Part shown: piece by piece, positions 30,506-36,988 of the stretch | Layout of the letters: each line of letters begins with the position of its first letter | Numbering within the stretch: position 1 is the stretch's first letter | Source: Sperchopsis tessellata | Taxonomy: Eukaryota; Arthropoda; Insecta; Coleoptera; Hydrophilidae | Direction: 5' to 3' | Assembly (NCBI GenBank): GCA_033557685.1 | Contig: JAWQRN010000128.1 | Coordinates: 1-36,988, forward strand | Length of the DNA: 36,988 nt | Notes under the pieces: model-generated | The model's database searches: none | What the model saw: the letters and a program-made list of their open reading frames with translations, nothing else | What the model was told of the DNA's origin: nothing | Position numbers and translations under genes: made by a program

Positions 30506-33244
30506 TAAGTAATATGAGATAAAATATAATAAATGTAAACTAACCAAGTTCTGAAGGAACTCGAGATATAAAGACAGAAAATGAATTGAAATTATAAAAG
30601 TACGTTAAACTTTAAGCTTGAATACTAAAATGAACTTTAATAATATAATGAAGTTAGCTCGAATAAATTTCTATCAGCGTGACGATCTGCTCTAGTGAAA
30701 TAATGTCCAAGAGAGGGCTTTGTTTTACAAATTCCCGCTCTTTATAGGTTTGGTCCAGGCCAAGTATTACGTGATTAGGCAAGACCATCCTTTAACGCAA
30801 TCACCCCTAAGCAAATATCTCTCTATGTCAGTAGTATGTAACGTCCGAATGCTCCCTAACTGACGGCTATGGAAAAGTACCACGACCTCTGACACCTGGA
30901 ACGCGAAACACACATGCCTTTGCTTGGTAGTATACTTTATTATTCAGTGTAAGCACAAAAAATATATATTTAATAAGAATAAAACTGAAATTTAATTATA
31001 AAAAAATAAATAATTAGCAAATCTCATACCGTTACATTTAATATATTTAACTTGAACACATTACGACAAGATTCACTTCTTCTCAAGTTATAAATACTTC
31101 CGAGGCATTATTTTTGCAGTTTAAATATCCTGTCACCTTCAACGCAATTGACATCGTATGGCGTAGTATGCTGTTAGTGCCGTTCTCGTAATGATCTGCT
31201 CCCGAAGGGTTTTAAGAAGGTATGACAAGGAGCATATACTGGGTGAAAGCTTTTCAATGTGGGACTTCCAATTCAACTGTTCCTCAAGTAGCACCCTGAG
31301 AAAATCTGCGGACTTTGAGGAGGTAGGTACTTCATCTTTTACTTCTACTTCAATATTATCCCCATCCAATCTTGATCTGGATGTAACAATCTTGGTCTTA
31401 GATGTATTTAGATCCAGATTGTTGCCTTTGAATCAATCATGCAGATAGTCAACATGACCTTTGATGTTGTTTTCAAGATTCTGGTTGCTCTCACCATTCG
31501 CTGCAATGATCGTATCATGTGTATATAAGATTGTTACGATTGAGGTTGGTATGTCGTTCATGTAAATGATGAACAGGTAAGGTCTCAAAATAGATCCTTG
31601 TGGAACGTCCTTCTTTATTTCTAGCCATTTAGATTGAATGGATGTTCCTTCTAGATTTTGTGCAACAACCATTTGCTTCCTATTATATAAGTACCGTTTT
31701 ATTAAGTCTCCTCTTACCCCATTAGCGCATAGTTTCTGGGCATCATAACTCAGACTATTATAAGCCTTTGACAGATCTAGATGTACTCTGGCTACTCCAA
31801 TCCTACTATTTAATGAGATGATTATGTGGCTTGAAATCTCTACCATTACCATCTCAGTGATTTTCTCTTTGGTGTAGCCATGTTGAGCCACGTTCAAATG
31901 ACAAGAGTTGATCCGCAATCGCTTTCTCAAGTATTTTACTCATTATGGGGAGTAAAGATATGGGTCTATAGTTCCCGGTAGCTCCTTATTTTCCTTCTTA
32001 TGGACAGGTTTTATAATTGACAGTTTAAACCCATCTGGAAACGTGACAGTCTTTAAACATAGATTGATGGGATGGGAAATAGGAAGCGCTAGCACATTAG
32101 ACATCCTCTTGAGAAACCCTGCAGGAATCTAATCGTAACCCACGCTTCTTGTGTTCTTTACACCCCTTTGTAACAGGCCTCGGTAACATGGTCTCCCTCT
32201 GACACGTCAATACGATATAAACTGGATGTTAAGCCGGCGTTTGTAAAAAATTAATTGAGATAATTCAATATGTCCACATCACTACGATCATCATTTCCCT
32301 TGGCGTTTAGACTAAAATTCCCCCGTCTCTTACAGCTTGTTGTTTTTCGGGTAATATCCCATGCAGCTCTGGTCTTGTTTGGCGCATTCTCAATCATTAA
32401 ACTTTTACTTGGCAGCCTTCACTACTGTTCTTAGGATATTGGTATATGTCCTATAGTAGTTTCATCAACAAGTCGACACTTAAACACACGACAGAATTCT
32501 CTTTTGTTCTTTCTGGACACTTTTATGCCAGTGGTGATCCATGATATTTCTTGCGAATTATCTTGTTTCTAAGTAGAAAAATGTACTCAAAAAAATTGTA
32601 GAATATTACAATGGTGGTTATATCATTAATTCACCTCCTTCATAGGGTACATCTGACTCCAACCAACGTCAGATAGGTATTCATGTGCATTGCTTAGGTT
32701 TTTTTAATTAAATTTTTGAATGCTTTTGCTTGGATTCTTGTCTTTCTTTATTGCCCCGTCTACAAAAATGAATTGTTCACTCGTGAGATCTGTAAAAACG
32801 GTGTACAGGACAGATGCGTCCTTATACTCGAAATCATTTACAAATATATTGTATCTTCTTGTAGCTAGCCTGTTGGTAATGCCCCTTGAGGGTTTCAATG
32901 AAATCGCTTGAAGTCAGTAAATCCTTGAATGTAATTTTCTTTCTATCGTCTTCGTCCACGTTCACAATGAAATCTCCACAACTTAATTCTTTCTGGGTCT
33001 GCCATTTATATAATCAAAAACTTCTGAAATTACCTGCAGGAGCTGATCTGGTTTATTTTTACACTGTGTACTGGATTTGTTGTGGATACTATAAAATATT
33101 TTCAGAACATTCGGTGCTTCTCTTGAAATACCGAGAATTCTTGATTTTATGATGTTCAGAAATCTGCACCGATGCATATTATCCGACGCGGACGATGATC
33201 TATGAACTGAAGATATGTAATGTACAAACCATACAGCTAATTAC

Positions 33245-34770
33245 TCAATTACAGGTAACAAGAGCTAACTAATCCAAGTAACACCCAGGTTAATTTGGCA
33301 GGGTAATGAAAGAATTTGAAAGAGGGCGCAATAAACATTCATATAGAAAAAGGAGGAGTAAATACCAGGAGGTTGAGATACACTAAATTGTAGTATAGTA
33401 CGGCCCGAGGAGCGTGCGATATTTTTTTTTGTACTGCAGAGATAATAATAACAATTTTTAATTTGATATTGTTAAATATTTATCAAAATACTACAACGTA
33501 ATAATTCTCTAAATTATTCAGTCCTGTTATATAAACCTGAAACATGCTGTAAGATTTATGGCGGATATTTCGTAGCTGTAAAAGTACAGCGATGTTTTCA
33601 AAACTATAGCACCTACATCCTTTAAATTTTGCAAATAATAGCATTTCGGTTGCGCATTTAGATTTTACTTTGTTGAAGAACTGACTTTCCTTGTAGAGGT
33701 GTACAGAATAGGGACTTAATGTATAAACCTGATAACTTATCTCTTATCGTGTTGTTCTCGTAGTTTCAATTTCAACATTTTAATTTCCTCAAGTATCTTT
33801 TGAAAAATAAATCCACATATTAGTTGAAAGGAAGAGTTATGCGATGTATTATATTAAAAAAATTCAAAACACTATAAAGCGTTTATCATTTTCTAATGGG
33901 AGAAAGAACTGGAACAAATCCAAATACATGCAAGAAATATGTGCACGAATTTCTGCGATATTCTTTTGAATTTCAATTTAAAAAATTTATTACCGATCAA
34001 TACATTAATCTGTCCAAGTTCGCGCTTTTGTGTGGTATGAAACGCTCAATGTTCTATGCCACTGGCAGCTTCCACATGAGCTTGTCTATTCCCGAGTTTC
34101 AATCCTAAATGCATGTACTATTTTACCCGATATATATATTTTTTTATTTTATCCCCGCATTGTGTTCGATTTCACCACAGAACCGTGTTCCAATCAGAAA
34201 ATAGCTTCATTTCGAATTTTAATGAACGTTTATGTCTAAATTTCAAATAATTGGAGCAGCTTATTTTAATCGTAATCTCTTGAAATTAAAATTTAATTTG
34301 ATTTGACCTAGTAATCAGATATCTATACATCAAGGCAAAGGCATTTAATTTAAATTGTCGTTATGGCTGGGATGCCACAACTGTAGGGGTTAATATTTAT
34401 AATTGCTTTTTACATTCTATCTATTCTAGGATAATTGGTAAAAAAAATTTTTAAATTCTGCCATTGTTTTAGTTACGTAGCAGTGCGGTAGTTGTGTTGA
34501 ATTACCTTAAAATTTGCATATACATACACATAAACAGTACGTTTAGAGGCTTTAATGTGTTAACTGTTAATGCGCTCTTAGGTTTAATTCGGTTGTCTAA
34601 TTTGTATCGCTTATTTATAGTGAATAGTATCATCTAAACATATCGATCTTCAGCTACTATAATTGCCATTGGCGTATCTATAATAACACAAAACAACAAA
34701 AACATTTATTTAATATGTTTCCTGTATAAAAGTGCTCTAGTTTTAGAGATACACAACTTGTTCTTCTATA
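33245..34770. other. No recognisable gene
   Basis: AT-rich sequence with short open stretches (33896-34108 and 34030-34239, plus) that overlap each other in two frames and resemble nothing known. It may include the lost 5' end of the LINE at its left side. Confidence 0.45.
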
Positions 34771-34874
34771 TACAGAGAGGTGTAAAAGTAGGCATACAGT
34801 TATGAGTTATGCAGTGTTCTTTATTATTATTTACTGTATATTTTATACTATTTTATTAATATTTTATATGTTTC

Positions 34875-34886
34875 ACCGTTTTTCAT
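34875..34886 (+). repeat. SINE target-site duplication, left copy
   Basis: ACCGTTTTTCAT here matches ACCGTCTTTCAT at 35201-35212 with one mismatch, bracketing the SINE exactly. Confidence 0.8.
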
Positions 34887-35200
34887 AAGCTGTCTCGTAG
34901 CTCAGTGGCTAAGAACTAGGCTACTAAACGTTGAGTCTCAGGTTCGAGTCCTAGAGAGGATCGGCTTTTTGTGATTAAAGAAAAGTCTCTGTAGTGCTCG
35001 TCTTCCGGGAGGGACGTAAAACGGTGGGCCCCACGTATTGTAGGTAAAATAAAGACCACGTGCACGTAAAAGAATCCAATTCCAGTTGGGTGACTAGATG
35101 CGGAAAAATTCCCAGGGGATGGAGCCTAATCCCTAGCGTCGTTGATTGGCCATAGCAGCGGAAATATTCCGACGTTAAATGAACAAATAAACAAACAACA
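34887..35200 (+). mobile_element. tRNA-derived SINE, full length (about 314 bp)
   Basis: The head is tRNA-like with RNA polymerase III promoter boxes: A box TAGCTCAGTGG at 34898-34908 and B box GGTTCGAGTCC at 34941-34951. The body contains TCTTCCGGGAGGGACGTAAA and CGTGCACGTAAAAGAATCC, words that recall conserved central domains of invertebrate SINEs, though I cannot name the family. The 3' end is A-rich (AAATGAACAAATAAACAAAC). A 12-bp target duplication flanks it. The anticodon region is too degraded for a functional tRNA. It was mobilised presumably by a LINE, inferred from the A-rich tail. It looks young compared with its surroundings: both flanking duplicates and promoter boxes are preserved. 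Confidence 0.88.
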
Positions 35201-35212
35201 ACCGTCTTTCAT
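35201..35212 (+). repeat. SINE target-site duplication, right copy
   Basis: ACCGTCTTTCAT, partner of 34875-34886; it lies 10 bases before the transposase ATG. Confidence 0.8.
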
Positions 35213-35222
35213 TTCATATTTC

Positions 35223-36050
35223 ATGGCTAGTAATTTTACCAACGACCAACGAAAGTAGGTAATCAAACAATACTGGAAGACCGAGAATGCTGAAAAGGTT
35301 CGACAGACATGGGCTGAAGAATTTAATATACCTCCACCAACTACACTAAAAATCTACAGAATACGCGATAAATTTGATTAATCTGAGTCCATCTGTAATT
35401 CGCCAAAAAGTGATCGACCAGTCAGTGCTACTACTCATGAAAATTAAATGTTAGTTGCTCATGCTTTTACCCAAAGCCCGAAAAAAAAGTCAGCTTCTAT
35501 TGACTTAGTCATTTCCCACAGATCTTTGGGCCATCTGATGCAAAATTTAGGTTTGAAAATCTAGTCGCCAAGATTACTTCATGGATTATTTGAGGATGAT
35601 CCAGATCGCCGTTTACCATTCTGCTAAGTACTTTTTAATAAAGAAAGACAAAGTGATGGCATTATTCGGAAGATTTGTTAGTCTGACGATGCGAATTTTA
35701 AACGTTCAGGCTTTGATAATAGGCATAACTTTATATTTTACTCAACAGAAAACCACCATATAACACTTGAAGAACAGTTGATTTAACCCTTTGTTACAGT
35801 TTGGACGGGCCTTTCATGTAAATGGGTCATTGGAGACTTATCTTTTTCAATAGAACTGTTACTCATGACCCGTATCTTACCATGCTGAGAGAGACTATTA
35901 TTCCACAATTACGGCTACAGCATAATAATGAAGACTTATATTTTCAGCAAGATAAATTTCCCCTCTACTAAGCTTTAACTGTGCGTGAGTTTCTTGACAC
36001 ATAATTACCTCATAGGTGGATAAGTCGACGAGAGCCTGTTTAATGGCCAC
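35223..36050 (+). pseudogene. Mariner/Tc1-like transposase (insect DUF4817-DDE type)
   Basis: Starting MASNFTNDQRK, then a stop, the reading continues VIKQYWKTENAEKVRQTWAE and EFNIPPPTTLKIYRIRDKFD (N-terminal DNA-binding domain), a linker SPKSDRPVSATTHEN-like block, SHRSLGHLMQNLGLK, and PRLLHGLFEDDPDRRLPF. The first catalytic Asp lies in the SDDANFKRSGF block (about 35675-35715). GPFM, FFNRTVTHDPYLTMLRETII and PQLRLQHNNEDLYFQQDKFP (second Asp, about 35945) follow, then LTVREFLDT and RWISRREPV, ending at WPP near 36045. The third acidic residue is lost with the truncated 3' end. More than six stops or frameshifts. It is a different subfamily from the 3.8 and 18.6 kb copies. Confidence 0.88.
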
Positions 36051-36054
36051 CACT

Positions 36055-36440
36055 CGACCGTGGTAATTTTTTTTTGGATACTTGAAAGCTTCTACATTCC
36101 TGTTCATCCCCTTAACAAAGTTTGCTTCGATCAACCAGAGGACTGTGCTAGAAATTCCTTTCCTCGAGTCGCAGATCTTCTCTTGGAGACTAGACTTTTC
36201 TGCTGTAGTGTGAGGATCTAGCCCGACTGTAATACTCACACATGAAACAGCACCACTTGGTGTATCCCAGCTGCATGCCCAGCAATATTGCAATTACGTT
36301 CAGGTCTCCACAGATTTGCCATTGGTGGTCTTTATACTTAATTTCTTCCAAATGTAATTTCATATTGTCATATGTTCCCGTCATGTGAACAGCATGCCCT
36401 ACAGGAATTGAACGAAGAGAATTGCCATTGTGCAGCAAAA
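36055..36440 (-). pseudogene. Fragment of a widespread unnamed repeat-associated protein
   Basis: The minus strand 36190-36438 encodes LRSIPVGHAVHMTGTYDNMK, then WQICGDLNVIAILLGMQLGY directly followed by TKWCCFMCEYYSRARSSHY. Further down, with frame shifts, it gives PLVDRSK and NFVKGMNRNVEAFKYPKKN (36060-36150). I recognise this as a conserved sequence found in many arthropod and cnidarian proteins of unknown function that occur in high copy (consensus pattern ICGDLKVI..LLG.QLGYTK.CCFLC.W.SR ... KNFVKAM...G.AFKYL). The Cys-rich CCFMC suggests metal binding. The biological role is unknown to me. It is truncated at both ends and meets the transposase tail at about 36050. Confidence 0.6.
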
Positions 36441-36489
36441 CAGCTATTAAATTAAGCTTTGACTAGTCTATGAATATCCTCCAGTCCTG

Positions 36490-36650
36490 TGGCTTGTGCT
36501 CCATATTCAAAGCTGTCATCACACCATTCACATTACAGCAGGCAACCAAAGCGATGGAGGGAATGCTGGACATCAATATCCCAGGAAGACTGAGGTCATA
36601 ATTGGGAAAAACAAACCGTAGGATTAAAACAAGAGGAAGAAGAAGAATAT
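36490..36650 (+). pseudogene. RTE-type LINE fragment (post-RT region)
   Basis: Plus strand: LQQATKAMEGMLDINIPGRL (about 36530-36590) followed by KTNRRIKTRGRRR. This fits the RTE motif (QRAMERAMLGISLRDRIRN...IR.RT). A GAAGAAGAAGAA run follows at 36635-36650. Short and degraded, so moderate support only. Confidence 0.4.
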
Positions 36651-36654
36651 TTTT

Positions 36655-36988
36655 ACTTTTCTATCGCTTGGTGTGCTCATCTGACTTGTTTATGTCCTCC
36701 TACACCTGATAAAATCATCTGGAAGGAATTGCGCTGTCCTAGTGCTCATACTCCCCCTCCAGTCGTTATAAGCATGATCCGCCTTAATCAGGTCAGTTTG
36801 GCACCAAACTAGTAGACACTCTCGACAACACAGAACTCACATCTCATATGTACACCAGAAAACCACGCAAGAAACACTTCTGCCCGCTGATCCTGGTACT
36901 ATACTGTATCTAGGACCGCCCTGAAAGGGTTAACAACCTGCTGGACAGAGTACCGCTAGCATTTAGGGCACGTATCTAGTGCCTACCA
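36655..36988. other. No recognisable gene to right edge
   Basis: Balanced composition, less AT-rich than the rest. A plus-strand piece PVVISMIRLNQVSLAPN is readable near 36758-36810, but I cannot assign it. Confidence 0.4.

Larger units (their letters stand above)
29168..31036. mobile_element. Probable solo LTR or LTR-like insert of about 1.87 kb
   Basis: LINE homology stops at 31037 and resumes at 29167, defining an insert. Its ends read TGTAACAGTTTCC... and ...CATACCGTTACA, giving a TG...CA terminus and an inverted TGTAACNGT, as in LTRs. It has no coding capacity on either strand. It contains three sets of internal tandem repeats (separate entries). The flanks are an (AT)n tract on one side and TTTAATATATT on the other, so a target duplication cannot be read with certainty. 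A solo LTR fits best. A non-autonomous DNA element with short inverted ends is the alternative. Confidence 0.5.
28870..33240 (-). pseudogene. CR1/Jockey-group LINE with endonuclease and RT, split by an LTR-like insert
   Basis: Reading leftwards on the minus strand. Endonuclease: CKNKPDQLLQVISEVFDYIN (about 33000-33070), CGDFIVNVDEDDRKKITFKD (about 32905-32970), RGITNRLATRRYNIFVNDFE with TDLTSEQFIFV (32750-32890). Linker: WITTGIKVSRKNKREFCR and MIENAPNKTRAAWDITRKTT (32320-32540). RT: TFPDGFKLSIIKPVHKKENK (31985-32045), LDLSKAYNSL, DVPQGSILRPYLFIIYMNDI, and a mutated catalytic box YTHDT (about 31514-31530). Thumb: SKSADFLRVLLEEQLNWKSH (31240-31310), then RIFKLQK and RRSESCRNVFKLNILN up to 31037. 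The reading then resumes at 29167-28905 with NTRQSVLLRSSGSFQHGHTY and LPEQMKNMGTKIFKRRLNRL. The 1.87 kb between is foreign. Confidence 0.9.
34772..36050 (+). mobile_element. Mariner/Tc1-like transposon, 3'-truncated, carrying a SINE in its leader
   Basis: A terminus-like ACAGAGAGGTGTAAAAGTAG begins at 34772, next to TATA. It is followed by a short leader, then the SINE, then the transposase ATG at 35223. Removing the SINE brings the leader to within about 25 bases of the ATG. Homology to the transposase stops near the WPP motif at about 36045, where a different repeat begins on the other strand. No right TIR is present. Confidence 0.6.

Noticed and set aside
34887..34955. Possible tRNA gene
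   Set aside because: The A and B boxes are present, but the acceptor and anticodon stems do not pair properly, and the sequence continues into a SINE body with a target duplication around the whole unit.
1..36988. A new defence, secretion or metabolic system
   Set aside because: No gene cluster of any kind is visible; every well-supported coding trace is a transposable element remnant.

Overview
The window is AT-rich, intron-bearing-type eukaryotic DNA that looks like an arthropod, probably insect, genome. This rests on the repeat families present: CR1/Jockey-group and RTE-type LINEs, mariner-like transposases with a DUF4817-type N-terminus, and a tRNA-derived SINE. There are no operons, ribosome binding sites or bacterial genes. 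I find no convincing host protein-coding gene. Almost every recognisable coding trace is a broken transposable element, and only one short open stretch near 13.9 kb stays open without resembling a known repeat.

Layout. 1-1465: minus-strand LINE with a foldback repeat inserted. 2030-3010: second minus-strand LINE. 3210-6260: minus-strand LTR-retrotransposon gag remnant with zinc knuckles, split by a 2.1 kb mariner-like element (3790-5906). 7195-7830 and 9125-9230: AT-rich repeat rich in the palindrome TCATTCGAATGA, with an (AT)n tract and a foldback element, invaded by a LINE (7850-9125) and an RTE LINE (9240-11310). 11.3-15.0 kb: little recognisable. 14960-17460: the longest-reading LINE, covering endonuclease end, reverse transcriptase and C-terminus. 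18589-19905: second, internally deleted copy of the same mariner-like family. 20280-22035 and 23400-24560: two RTE-type LINEs. 24660-25990: CR1-like LINE pieces interrupted by a mariner fragment and an (AT)n tract. 27055-28620: another RTE LINE. 28870-33240: minus-strand LINE with endonuclease and RT, split by a 1.87 kb TG...CA insert full of tandem repeats (29168-31036). 34772-36050: mariner/Tc1-like transposase whose leader carries a complete SINE with a target duplication. 36055-36440: fragment of a widespread unnamed repeat-associated protein. 36490-36650: RTE fragment.

The nested insertions give a relative order: gag element before mariner copy 1, LINE before the LTR-like insert, palindrome-rich repeat before both LINEs in it, and transposase before SINE. 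Nothing here looks functional. All reverse transcriptases and transposases carry stops and frameshifts, and several have lost catalytic residues. The most unusual structure is the mariner-like family itself: its roughly 0.5 kb terminal inverted repeats include the coding sequence for the transposase DNA-binding domain, and this arrangement is visible in both copies.
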